DNA of 64,000 nt, from positions 62,001 through 126,000 of the IMG/VR virus record IMGVR_UViG_3300020084_000003. The stretch is one strand, 5' to 3'. Shown in pieces: positions 53,238 through 60,132 of the stretch. How positions within the stretch are numbered: the stretch's first letter is position 1; each line of letters begins with the position of its first letter. The notes under the pieces are model-generated. The model had not been told where the DNA came from. It was given only the letters and a program-made list of their open reading frames with translations, and ran no database searches. Source of the DNA: a virus. The translations under genes and the position numbers were made by a program.

Positions 53238-53856
53238 TATGTGTCCTTATAATCTCTGTAATAATAGAGTATAGGTCTTCTAAGCTACCGTTATTGTGGA
53301 CAACATATCCGCTCAATGGAACTGTTTCTTCAAAAAATTGATCTTCTAGTTTTTCAACATCAGTTTTGTGATTTATTACAATCTCTTCAAGTATATTTTC
53401 AAACTTAATATATTTTCTCGAATCATTTCGGTAGTCCAAACCATCCCTATACAACCTTACGATGATGACTTCTTCATCACCAAATTTATTTATAATATGG
53501 GAAAGCTCTTCGACAAAACCACCATCACTTATACAGTAATTCTTACCGTGTTCCATCTTTTCAGAAGCTTTAAGACCATAATATGAGTTGCCATATAAGG
53601 GTTTTATTATGTTTTCTGACGTATGGATAAGTGCTTCTCTTCTAGAGAAATTTTTAAGTTTTTCTTCCTTCACATCTTTGTGTTTGGAGTTGTAATTTGA
53701 GAAAAACCAATCTCGGTCTACTCTAAAAAGAGCAATCGTATCTGCAAAAAGCTGTTCTTTGAACTCGACATGAGTAAAATCTTTTTCATTTTTTAAAAAT
53801 TCACATGAGGCATCTTTCCCTGACGAGGGTGGCCCATTAAATATTATCACAGTCAT
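53209..53856 (-). CDS. Deoxynucleoside monophosphate kinase-like protein
   Basis: A 215-aa P-loop kinase. Walker A FNGPPSSGKD is at residues 6-15, a form typical of phage dNMP kinases of the T4 gp1 type. A helical lid-like Lys/Arg-rich segment (NSKHKDVKEEKLKNFSRREA) and the SDGGFVEEL segment follow. It would supply dNDPs for phage DNA synthesis. T4 gp1 is 241 aa. Sequence similarity beyond the P-loop is low, so the exact substrate is uncertain. Confidence 0.7.
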   Translation of the reverse strand: MTVIIFNGPPSSGKDASCEFLKNEKDFTHVEFKEQLFADTIALFRVDRDWFFSNYNSKHKDVKEEKLKNFSRREALIHTSENIIKPLYGNSYYGLKASEKMEHGKNYCISDGGFVEELSHIINKFGDEEVIIVRLYRDGLDYRNDSRKYIKFENILEEIVINHKTDVEKLEDQFFEETVPLSGYVVHNNGSLEDLYSIITEIIRTHNERKNSKEE

Positions 53857-53865
53857 TTATATAAA

Positions 53866-54603
53866 TTATTCTCCATGTTGAAAAATTCCCTCATATACCC
53901 ATCCCATAATGGATTTTTTTCTTTGATTAGGACTTATACAATCCCCAACTCTTCCGCGCTTACATTTTAAAAAAGATTGTATTTCTTTTCTAGTCATGTA
54001 AACAGAACCTTTTTCTGGATGGGTCCATATATATTTGGTAAAATCTTCACCACTTCTAAAGTTAGGTTCAAATTCATTTCCAACTTCGCCTGCAAAATAC
54101 CACCCTCTAACAGACTTACAGTGTTTCCTCTTAATTACACAAGAGTTGACATTACATTTATAACCGCCTAAAAACAAAGTCATGCCATATTGGGATTTAT
54201 AAATCTTTTCTTTAGTCTTTTTGTTAATCCACACATATATTTTATCATCGTAACGTGGGTGACTTTCTGCATTTCCTAATCCGATACCTCCCGGTATCTT
54301 ATTCATACATAATTTATCTTTAAACCACAAATCACCAATTATTATATTTTCATTCAATAAATTGCTACTATGGCTATCGTTCATCATTATTATTTCTTTT
54401 ACAAACTCAGGATTATTAGTAAAATGTCTTCTTCTAGCTACAGGAGGTTTATGCTTAAAACCATTTATAACCATCGCAAGGTTCCTTATCCAATCACCAC
54501 TACCAAAATAATCATGGTCTTCGGGATTCTCGAAACAGGAACTTCTACCTATATAATATTCGCCAGTATTTGTATTAGTTATTTTATATAGGTAAAAATT
54601 CAT
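53866..54603 (-). CDS. Free-standing GIY-YIG-like homing endonuclease
   Basis: A 245-aa protein whose first 45 residues (YLYKITNTNTGEYYIGRSSC; DHDYFGSGDWIRN) form a GIY-YIG-type nuclease start with YK-I and YIG positions. Two later segments (KIYVWINKKTKEKIYKSQYG and IWTHPEKGSVYMTRKEIQSF, ending in GW) resemble NUMOD-type DNA-binding repeats. Such genes are mobile in T4-like phages (Seg/Mob enzymes) and insert between essential genes. No intron is seen around it, so it is free-standing. RBS AAAGGA. Confidence 0.75.
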   Translation of the reverse strand: MNFYLYKITNTNTGEYYIGRSSCFENPEDHDYFGSGDWIRNLAMVINGFKHKPPVARRRHFTNNPEFVKEIIMMNDSHSSNLLNENIIIGDLWFKDKLCMNKIPGGIGLGNAESHPRYDDKIYVWINKKTKEKIYKSQYGMTLFLGGYKCNVNSCVIKRKHCKSVRGWYFAGEVGNEFEPNFRSGEDFTKYIWTHPEKGSVYMTRKEIQSFLKCKRGRVGDCISPNQRKKSIMGWVYEGIFQHGE

Positions 54604-54604
54604 A

Positions 54605-54811
54605 TCATTCCTTTACGTCTGTAAATGCCTCTTTCCACTCATCTTGAGTGATCCCAGATATTATAAATTCAACATCTTCGTCATTAAGATATGGCATGGC
54701 ATCATGTATACTCATATAACCCAAGTTATATGTTATCCAATCATCAGGATTTACGGGAATGTCTCTAATTCTTTCAATTCCTGTTATTACACTTGTTCTC
54801 TTGATTCTCAT
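54605..54811 (-). CDS. Hypothetical conserved phage protein
   Basis: A 68-aa protein starting at ATG 54811, with AAGGTGG six bases upstream (a GTG three codons earlier is less likely). The pattern RIKRTSVITGIERIRDIPVN, then HDAMPYLNDEDVEFIISGIT and EWKEAF, matches a widespread short phage protein of unknown function that ends in a helix with F-I-x-x-G. It is the first gene after the divergent promoters at 54851-54923. Confidence 0.7.
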   Translation of the reverse strand: MRIKRTSVITGIERIRDIPVNPDDWITYNLGYMSIHDAMPYLNDEDVEFIISGITQDEWKEAFTDVKE

Positions 54812-54850
54812 TTTAACCACCTTATTATGACAAATTTATAATCATGGTAT

Positions 54851-54881
54851 TATTTATACCACAACATATGCTGCTTGTCAA
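54851..54881 (-). promoter_or_regulatory. Overlapping sigma70 and T4-type late promoter (- strand)
   Basis: On the - strand TTGACA (54876-54881) is followed after 17 bp by TATAAA (54853-54858), and the same bases are the start of a TATAAATA late box (54851-54858). The site could serve both early and late transcription of the leftward unit. Confidence 0.7.
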
Positions 54882-54915
54882 GCAAAAAATCACCGCATAT
54901 ATAATAGGTTAATGG

Positions 54916-54923
54916 TATAAATA
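54916..54923 (+). promoter_or_regulatory. T4-type late promoter box for the RuvC-like gene
   Basis: TATAAATA, 30 bp upstream of the + strand resolvase gene, divergent from the - strand promoter at 54851. Confidence 0.8.
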
Positions 54924-54953
54924 AAGTTACATGTGAACAAATAAGGAATCGTT

Positions 54954-55487
54954 ATGAGAATTGCAGCCATTGACTACAGTATGACCTCTCCCGCGATATG
55001 CGTAGCAAATACAGAAAAACCTCTATCTTTTGAAAATTGTTTTTTCTACAACATTTCAAATATTAAAAATAAGCCATATAGAGAAAATATTCATTACACT
55101 GAAATGAAATACATCACTGACGATGAAGAAAGATTTGACTATCTTTCAAATTGGGCAGTTGAAGCACTCCAAGTCAACAATGTTGAAAAGGTTATCATGG
55201 AAGGTTATTCCTTCGGAAGCAAATCTAGCCGACTATTTCAAATTGGAGAAAATGGCGGTGTCCTGAAACACAAGATTTTCAGAATGAATATACCTTTGAT
55301 AAAGCTTGCTCCGACAGAAGTCAAGAAGGTTTTTCATGGAAAAGGTAACGCTTCTAAAGAAGATATGATTGAAGCACTTTTCACCAAAGAAGGTATTAGG
55401 TTGGGAGATAATGCAAAGTCGCCCATAGGAGATATAGTCGATTCTTATGCTATATTATATTCTGCTGTAACCAGAGGATTAATATAA
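54954..55487 (+). CDS. RuvC-like Holliday junction resolvase
   Basis: A 177-aa RuvC-fold endonuclease. Catalytic acidic residues are apparent: D7 in IAAIDYSMTSPAI, E83 in VIMEGYSFG, and the C-terminal pair D160/D163 in PIGDIVDSYAI. The KKVFHGKGNASKEDMIEALF region is typical of viral RuvC-like resolvases. It would resolve branched DNA before packaging, the job of gp49 in T4. It is the only + strand gene in this stretch, with its own late promoter and a bidirectional terminator after it. RBS AAGGA. Confidence 0.85.
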   Translation: MRIAAIDYSMTSPAICVANTEKPLSFENCFFYNISNIKNKPYRENIHYTEMKYITDDEERFDYLSNWAVEALQVNNVEKVIMEGYSFGSKSSRLFQIGENGGVLKHKIFRMNIPLIKLAPTEVKKVFHGKGNASKEDMIEALFTKEGIRLGDNAKSPIGDIVDSYAILYSAVTRGLI

Positions 55488-55518
55488 AAGAGGCAGTGTT
55501 TCATCACTGCCTCTTTTT
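55486..55518. terminator. Bidirectional terminator between resolvase and glutaredoxin genes
   Basis: A perfect 13-bp stem, AAAAGAGGCAGTG and CACTGCCTCTTTT, 6-nt loop, with T-runs on both strands. It ends both convergent units. Confidence 0.92.
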
Positions 55519-55777
55519 ATTTCAAGTTTCCTAGACCTTGCATATTTTCGGAAACATAAATTTCGTATTCAGTGAAGCCTCCAATATGTTTACCATTAAC
55601 AAAAATTTGTGGGACTGTTTTTGCATTTGGAACCAAGGCAAGTAATTCTTGTTTTGTGTCGCCTTCGGAAACGTCTTTCCACTCATACTTAATTTGGTTT
55701 ACGTTATTCAACTTCTTAGCTTCATCGCAATAAAAGCATCCGGGTCTTCCGAAAACTATAACATTTGCACTCATCAT
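55517..55777 (-). CDS. Glutaredoxin
   Basis: An 86-aa glutaredoxin. The active site CFYC is at residues 14-17 in VIVFGRPGCFYCDEAKKL, and the cis-Pro/glutathione motifs KTVPQIFVNGKHIGGFTE are present. It would supply electrons to ribonucleotide reductase, as T4 NrdC does. Two in-frame ATGs (55777 and 55774) are possible; the second has better spacing to AGGAG. Both overlap the upstream stop codon. Confidence 0.92.
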   Translation of the reverse strand: MMSANVIVFGRPGCFYCDEAKKLNNVNQIKYEWKDVSEGDTKQELLALVPNAKTVPQIFVNGKHIGGFTEYEIYVSENMQGLGNLK

Positions 55778-56007
55778 TTACTCCTATAATATTCTATAAT
55801 ATGATTTATTATCATTTGCACTTCTTCTTTGGGTATCTTACCCTGTGAATATACATCAGGATTTAGCCTGCATATTCCACAATCTTCCATATAAGCATCG
55901 ACGTAAATGTAAGACTTGCTCTCTTCGTCATATATGGTTATTACTAACGTTTTCTCTGGTGTGTTGGTTCTACTCGGTAGTATCTTTGAAATAATCTTGT
56001 TTATCAT
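55774..56007 (-). CDS. Hypothetical protein
   Basis: A 77-aa protein of unknown family, coupled at both ends: its start lies within the winged-helix-like gene and its stop overlaps the glutaredoxin start. Sequence shows a beta hairpin-like LVITIYDEESKSYIYVDAYM and a C-terminal helix (EEVQMIINHIIEYYRS). Cys pair CGIC (residues about 43-46) could be redox-active or metal-binding, but there is no further support. Confidence 0.6.
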   Translation of the reverse strand: MINKIISKILPSRTNTPEKTLVITIYDEESKSYIYVDAYMEDCGICRLNPDVYSQGKIPKEEVQMIINHIIEYYRSK

Positions 56008-56167
56008 TTAGATACTTTTCACCTTCCGCTGTCACGACCCATTCCCCATTATCATGAAAAATATAACCGTTACCTTTAAGACGGTTGATGTATGGAGTAT
56101 GTTTGTTTGACACCATTATATTTTTGTCTTTTAATTTTTGCAACAACTCTAAGCTCTTGTTATCCAT
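55970..56167 (-). CDS. Small winged-helix-like protein
   Basis: A 65-aa protein. The layout ELLQKLKDKNIMVSNKHTPY, INRLKGNGYIFHDNGEWVVT and AEGEKYLND follows a winged-helix: helices, recognition helix, then a wing of G-Y-I...W-x-[LV]-T and T-x-x-G-x-x-Y-L. It could be a small DNA-binding regulator. The start overlaps the stop of the gene upstream. Assignment is by pattern only. Confidence 0.6.
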   Translation of the reverse strand: MDNKSLELLQKLKDKNIMVSNKHTPYINRLKGNGYIFHDNGEWVVTAEGEKYLNDKQDYFKDTTE

Positions 56168-56513
56168 CTAAAGATATTCCTTCAACGTTGTAAGACATGA
56201 TATCATCATAATCAAATATTCTGTGATTTATACCATTCACTTCTACATCCAAGAGCAGATGGCTTATAATTATGACGTTTTCAAACATGAAAATATCTTT
56301 CAATTCTTGGTATTCTTTGGCTTTAACTACTACCAAACAATCTTTCAGAACGCAGCTTTTAAATTGTATCTTCTTATCTTTGATGTTTCCGAAGTCGAGT
56401 ATTCCATCCATATTTCTATTTTTAATTACGAAATCATTATTAAATTTATTAGTATGTATTAAATATCTATCTGTGCAAAAAACATCTCTTGTTATAAAAA
56501 TGTTATCTTCCAT
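56160..56513 (-). CDS. Cys-motif family protein, - strand relative of the right-end array
   Basis: A 117-aa protein. ATG 56513 overlaps the methyltransferase stop by 11 bp and is preferred to a start 23 codons upstream inside that gene. Its segment NDFVIKNRNMDGILDF followed by KKIQFKSCVLKDC matches the array member at 62367 (KEVVIKNRNLVSGVIF, then MIYQDCIYY) and the one at 59812 (KKIVIENRY, then VEYKDCV). It thus seems to belong to the same unrecognised family, displaced to the other strand, with an added C-terminal part. Function unknown. Confidence 0.6.
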   Translation of the reverse strand: MEDNIFITRDVFCTDRYLIHTNKFNNDFVIKNRNMDGILDFGNIKDKKIQFKSCVLKDCLVVVKAKEYQELKDIFMFENVIIISHLLLDVEVNGINHRIFDYDDIMSYNVEGISLDG

Positions 56514-57048
56514 AAAATTGTATATTGTCCTCTTCACTTTTATTTGGAACAAACAAATACCAGCATACATCGTCTTTGCCACTCATGGTTGTTCCTTCAA
56601 TCCATTTCATTCTTCCTACAGTTACAATTTTTGTGCAGTATTTTTGTAAATATGGGGCAGCTTTCATGGTGAACATCCAGTTCGCATCAAACAAAAACCA
56701 TGTGGGTTTCATTGAAGCAAAATGTTCTATTGAGTGATGTAGCAAATCTCTTGACCAAGGTGGGTTCGAAATGATAAACTCCGATTCGGAAAGATCAGCC
56801 TCAGTAACGTTTATATATGATTTTTCGATGAATGTCAAGTCTGTAATGTTATGTTCGTAATCTGGCTCTATATCAGATGCGTATACACATTTTCCTTCAA
56901 GTTGATTGATTAAATCGCCTCTTCCGCAAAAGGGTTCTGCATATGTATAGGTTTCTGGTAAAAATGGCTTTATAGCCTTTCCCGCTTTAGGATCAAATGT
57001 TCTGTAATAATCCTTAGCAATTCTGTCAAAATCTGACCGCTTACCCAT
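56503..57048 (-). CDS. Adenine-type DNA methyltransferase (NPPW)
   Basis: A 181-aa SAM-dependent methyltransferase. Motif I is AEPFCGRGDLI (residues 37-47), an acidic residue ends the next strand (ASDIEPD, about 58-64), and motif IV NPPW is at 95-98 in FIISNPPWSRDLL. NPPW/NPPY motifs indicate amino-methylation of adenine (or N4-cytosine). It is small and lacks a clear target-recognition domain, so specificity cannot be read. It is the first gene leftwards of the GANTC-rich regulatory region, with both a sigma70 and a late promoter upstream. Confidence 0.85.
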   Translation of the reverse strand: MGKRSDFDRIAKDYYRTFDPKAGKAIKPFLPETYTYAEPFCGRGDLINQLEGKCVYASDIEPDYEHNITDLTFIEKSYINVTEADLSESEFIISNPPWSRDLLHHSIEHFASMKPTWFLFDANWMFTMKAAPYLQKYCTKIVTVGRMKWIEGTTMSGKDDVCWYLFVPNKSEEDNIQFYGR

Positions 57049-57080
57049 TATAAATCTCCATAATAATTTTATATATGGAT

Positions 57081-57088
57081 TATTTATA
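57081..57088 (-). promoter_or_regulatory. T4-type late promoter box for the methyltransferase gene
   Basis: TATAAATA on the - strand, 32 bp upstream of the methyltransferase start. Confidence 0.75.
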
Positions 57089-57108
57089 ACAGAATCTAGT
57101 AAATTATG

Positions 57109-57141
57109 ATTGGGCGAAGCCCAATTTTGCGAAGCAAAATT
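57109..57141. repeat. Two overlapping GCGAAGC mini-hairpins
   Basis: Stem 1 is ATTGGGC/GCCCAAT (57109-57115 and 57119-57125) and stem 2 is AATTTTGC/GCAAAATT (57123-57130 and 57134-57141). Both have a GAA loop closed by C-G, the very stable GCGAAGC form, and share three bases, so both full stems cannot form together. Confidence 0.8.
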
Positions 57142-57142
57142 T

Positions 57143-57208
57143 CATGATTCTTCTTACTTGACAGGACTCATGAAACCCTATAGAGTCTTATAAGAATCAT
57201 GAGTCCTA
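57143..57208. repeat. Nested, competing inverted repeats
   Basis: CATGATTCTT (57143-57152) pairs with AAGAATCATG (57192-57201), and AGGACTCATGA (57163-57173) pairs with TCATGAGTCCT (57198-57208). The right arms overlap, so the two stems are mutually exclusive. Confidence 0.8.
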
Positions 57209-57234
57209 TAATTTAATCACGAATCACAAGATTC

Positions 57235-57262
57235 ATTATATCACAGGTTGTATTTTTGTCAA
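57235..57262 (-). promoter_or_regulatory. Sigma70 promoter, leftward (methyltransferase unit)
   Basis: On the - strand TTGACA (57257-57262), 16-bp spacer, TATAAT (57235-57240). Both hexamers are perfect consensus. Confidence 0.82.
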
Positions 57263-57277
57263 GTCCCTAAATAAACC

Positions 57278-57305
57278 TTGACATATTGTCGCAGTGTGAT
57301 AATAT
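57278..57305 (+). promoter_or_regulatory. Sigma70 promoter, rightward (pnuC-nadR unit)
   Basis: TTGACA (57278-57283), 16-bp spacer, TAATAT (57300-57305). The -35 faces the leftward -35 as an inverted repeat (TGTCAAG...CTTGACA), giving a compact divergent promoter. GANTC sites follow directly. Confidence 0.75.
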
Positions 57306-57341
57306 GGACTCAATCGAATCACTATAACAAGGAGTTTTGTT

Positions 57342-57995
57342 ATGACTATAAAGAAAGACGATTTTCAATTAAATATTATGCTAATTTGCGTAGGTTTTAT
57401 TCTTACGGTTTTAACTCATTATATTTGTGTCATGTTGGGAGTTCAACTACCAGACATTAATATGCTTGAGTTTGTTGCTGTTGCTACTAGCTATACATGC
57501 ACTATCATGTTCGCTATGCAGAAGAGAGCAGCATACTTTTACGGAATTATCAGCACGTTTTTTCTGTGCTGGTTCTTTGCAACACAAGGAATTTTCGCGT
57601 TAGCAATTTTTAACGGTGTTCTAGTTATCAGTTTAATTTACGGATACTGGCGTTGGGGTCCAGATGGACGACCGATTCCAGTTACAAATATCAAAGGTTT
57701 CAAATCATTTGCCGGTTACGGAATGTTTACAGTTATTATCGCAGGTTTATTCCTTCTGCTTGTGGGCGCTTCTTCCAAGATCGACATTTTTCTGGCATCG
57801 GCTTCCGCAACCGCGCAGCTTATGCTAGACAATAAAAAGCTGGAAAACTGGCTTGTATGGATGGTCATTAACGTGTTCTCTATCGTTTTCTTCATTCAAA
57901 GCGGCTTCTGGCTATTGGCAATTCAATTTATGCTATTCTTGCTGAACGCTATTTTCGCGTATTTCTCTTGGAGAAAGGGTCTAGTAAATGTCTAA
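57342..57995 (+). CDS. pnuC: Nicotinamide riboside transporter PnuC
   Basis: A 217-aa polytopic membrane protein with seven likely membrane segments. PnuC motifs include the QKRAAYFYGIISTFFLCWFF region, an IYGYWRWGPDG segment, and SASATAQLMLDNKKLENWLV, which carries the substrate-site pattern with W-x-x-W. PnuC imports nicotinamide riboside by facilitated diffusion, trapped by phosphorylation through NadR, encoded next. The gene has a strong RBS (AAGGAG) and overlaps nadR by 8 bp. Known in phages such as KVP40 with NAD-salvage genes. Confidence 0.92.
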   Translation: MTIKKDDFQLNIMLICVGFILTVLTHYICVMLGVQLPDINMLEFVAVATSYTCTIMFAMQKRAAYFYGIISTFFLCWFFATQGIFALAIFNGVLVISLIYGYWRWGPDGRPIPVTNIKGFKSFAGYGMFTVIIAGLFLLLVGASSKIDIFLASASATAQLMLDNKKLENWLVWMVINVFSIVFFIQSGFWLLAIQFMLFLLNAIFAYFSWRKGLVNV

Positions 57996-59049
57996 AGATG
58001 AAAAAATTCATGGCCTAATTCTCGGAACGTTCATGCCCTTTCATAAGGGGCATGAACTACTAATCAACTTCGGCAAAGAATATACTGAACAATTTGGGCG
58101 TGGTCGCCTTCTGGTAATTCTTTCATCTCGCAGCAATGAACCCATTTCAGGTAATATGCGTCTGGATGCAATCAGAAAGACTTTTGGAAACGATGTGTCG
58201 ATTTTTCATCATATTGACGATGATGCTCCACAAAATCCAAAAGACAAAGATGACGTTAAATTCTGGGAATACTGGAAGAAAGTTATCACCAAAGCTGCCA
58301 TTCAAAGTAATTTAAATCCATACGCAATAAAGTATGTATTTTCATCTGAAAACTATGGTGACAAAGTAGCAGAAATTATTGATGCAACTCATGTCAAATT
58401 TGACCAAGCTAGAACGGCTGTCCACGTAAGCGGAACGCAAATCAGAAACAACCCTTTGTCAAATTACCAACACATGAACGCGCACATGATTACAAATCTT
58501 CGTCGCAGGTATGTTTTGTTTGGAGCCGAATCGGTTGGCAAGACTACTTCTCTAAAATATCTAGGCAATAGTCACTACGGGTCACATACCCTACCTGAAT
58601 ATGCCAGACCGTTTTTAGAAGAATTGGAAGACAAGTCTCCGTCCGAAAAGAACATGTGCAGTATCTTCATGGCGCAGCATTCTATGGAAATTGCCGCAAT
58701 GAAACAAGTCGGCGGTTCTCTACTGACGTTTATGGATACTGATATCATGTCCACTTTTGGATATGCAAGGCTGGTAAAGATGAAAACAAATCAGTTTGAA
58801 CATTTGGTTCCAATTGATTTTAGAAGAACGTATTTCGTTCTGTCACAAGATGAGGTTCCTTTTGAAAAGGACATTCTCAGATATGGTGGCGATGTAAGAG
58901 AAACCAAGGATAGTTTTTGGATCAATCTGCTAGAAGAATTTAATCTAAGATACTTTGTTGTCAAAGGCGATTTCAGTAGCAGGATGGACCAAATTAACGC
59001 TATAATAGCAAAAGATTTCAAGAAGGACTTTCACTTTAACAGAGAGTAG
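57988..59049 (+). CDS. nadR: NadR-like bifunctional NMN adenylyltransferase / nicotinamide riboside kinase
   Basis: A 353-aa protein. The N-terminal nucleotidyltransferase has GTFMPFHKGH (residues 13-22) and the SGTQIR motif (148-153), as in NMN adenylyltransferases. The C-terminal kinase has P-loop GAESVGKTT (179-187) and EYARPFLEE (204-212), diagnostic of the NadR riboside-kinase domain. There is no N-terminal DNA-binding helix-turn-helix as in enteric NadR, so it is purely enzymatic. With PnuC it converts imported nicotinamide riboside to NMN and then NAD. Confidence 0.93.
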   Translation: MSKDEKIHGLILGTFMPFHKGHELLINFGKEYTEQFGRGRLLVILSSRSNEPISGNMRLDAIRKTFGNDVSIFHHIDDDAPQNPKDKDDVKFWEYWKKVITKAAIQSNLNPYAIKYVFSSENYGDKVAEIIDATHVKFDQARTAVHVSGTQIRNNPLSNYQHMNAHMITNLRRRYVLFGAESVGKTTSLKYLGNSHYGSHTLPEYARPFLEELEDKSPSEKNMCSIFMAQHSMEIAAMKQVGGSLLTFMDTDIMSTFGYARLVKMKTNQFEHLVPIDFRRTYFVLSQDEVPFEKDILRYGGDVRETKDSFWINLLEEFNLRYFVVKGDFSSRMDQINAIIAKDFKKDFHFNRE

Positions 59050-59058
59050 GAAAATCTT

Positions 59059-59409
59059 ATGAAACAAGATTTCTTGATACACAAACTAGATATCACTATA
59101 AAAGTGGTCACTGATAATATGCTGGAAGTATCGTGGTATGGTTTCAACACCCGCCACGATATTGACGGTATGGTATTGGTTCAGACAGATGATGACCACA
59201 ATGATATATTCATGACAATAGAACATGATATGCATCCAATGGAAATTGGAGACAATACATCTGTCAACGTTTATCTGAAAAATCCAAATAAACGCAAAAG
59301 CGTATCCAAAGATGCGTGTCCTATGCTTAAAAAACTAGTAAACGAAATACAATTCAGGACACGCAAGCTTCATTTTTCAGGACTCGTCACGTCCGAAGTA
59401 GATATGTAG
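59059..59409 (+). CDS. Hypothetical protein
   Basis: A 116-aa protein with no recognised family, 9 bp after nadR and in the same unit (RBS TAGGAAA). Beta-rich N-terminal part (FLIHKLDITIKVVTDNMLEV; DDHNDIFMTIEHDMHPMEIG), basic C-terminal part. Its 3' end overlaps the end of the convergent membrane-protein gene by 33 bp, with no room for a terminator between them. Confidence 0.7.
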   Translation: MKQDFLIHKLDITIKVVTDNMLEVSWYGFNTRHDIDGMVLVQTDDDHNDIFMTIEHDMHPMEIGDNTSVNVYLKNPNKRKSVSKDACPMLKKLVNEIQFRTRKLHFSGLVTSEVDM

Positions 59410-59760
59410 TAGTGTAATCACAACACCCAATAGCAGCAATGCTACGTGGAAATATGATACAGTATAAAGGGCAGCACCATACATAACGGTGAATATGTCC
59501 TCAAGACAGTCTACCTTATTACCACCATTAATATAGTCAATAAATTCTTTGACGCCGTATAACGCAAATGTTACCATCAGCATAGTTGCATATGTCATCG
59601 GAAAGATGTATATGGACACATGGGCTAGAATCCACATGAACGCACCGCCTAGCGCACCGTGCCAAACGCCTTCTGCCCCGCGTCTATAAGACTGTTCCGC
59701 TGGACCAAACTTGTTTGATGGTGTGAATAGTTCTTTGAAAAATTTAGCGATTGTCTTCAT
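59377..59760 (-). CDS. Hypothetical membrane protein
   Basis: A 127-aa protein with three hydrophobic segments (about residues 34-55, 57-72 and 90-120) after a basic start (MKTIAKFFKELF). The loop SYRRGAEGVWHGALGGAFMW has the R-x-x-E-G-x-x-H-G pattern seen in small phage membrane proteins. Lone - strand gene between + strand units, RBS CAGGAG. It could be a holin-like or other envelope protein, but nothing in the sequence settles this. Confidence 0.7.
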   Translation of the reverse strand: MKTIAKFFKELFTPSNKFGPAEQSYRRGAEGVWHGALGGAFMWILAHVSIYIFPMTYATMLMVTFALYGVKEFIDYINGGNKVDCLEDIFTVMYGAALYTVSYFHVALLLLGVVITLLHIYFGRDES

Positions 59761-59811
59761 TTTCTTCTCCTGTTAATGTGTAGACTAAGGTATTTATTGG
59801 AAGGAGTTTTT

Positions 59812-60132
59812 ATGTCTAGGGTAATCAAACCAGAAATACACGCTATAGATTATCTGGAAGAAATTGTATCATACACAAAATATTTTTTAAATGCCGATTG
59901 CGCTGAAACTAAAAGCGATAGCTTTATCTATATAATGCATAGATGGGAAAATGCTGTAAGTGTTTTTTCAAAAAATCAAAAAATTGTAAATTATGATGTG
60001 AAAAAAATTGTAATAGAAAACAGGTATATAGGATTCCGAATAAATCATATCGCAGTTAATCATGAGAAAACGCATAACATACAAGTAGAATATAAAGATT
60101 GTGTGAATTTAATAACAGGAGAGATATTGTGA
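59812..60132 (+). CDS. Cys-motif array protein 1
   Basis: A 106-aa protein, first in the right-end array. ATG 59812 has AAGGAG and is preferred to a start 12 codons upstream. Segment KKIVIENRYIGFRINH, then IQVEYKDCVNL near the C-terminus, defines the family pattern: a hydrophobic strand ending in N-R, then about 20-30 residues later [YF]-x-[DNG]-C-[VI]. Function unknown. Its stop overlaps the GTG start of the next gene. Confidence 0.7.
   Translation: MSRVIKPEIHAIDYLEEIVSYTKYFLNADCAETKSDSFIYIMHRWENAVSVFSKNQKIVNYDVKKIVIENRYIGFRINHIAVNHEKTHNIQVEYKDCVNLITGEIL

Larger units (their letters stand above)
57092..57320. promoter_or_regulatory. Cluster of ten GANTC (CcrM-type) sites
   Basis: GANTC occurs at 57092, 57146, 57165, 57183, 57194, 57201, 57221, 57230, 57307 and 57316. 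Base composition would predict about one in this length. Several sit in inverted-repeat arms, which partly explains their pairing. The 293-bp gap (57049-57341) carries no gene I can support; it holds promoters, hairpins and these sites. Confidence 0.8.

Noticed and set aside
59770-59811. Sigma70 promoter before array member 1
   Set aside because: TTGTCT and TAATGT at 17-bp spacing were seen near 59752-59780, but both hexamers are poor matches and the site lies over the divergent gene's start.
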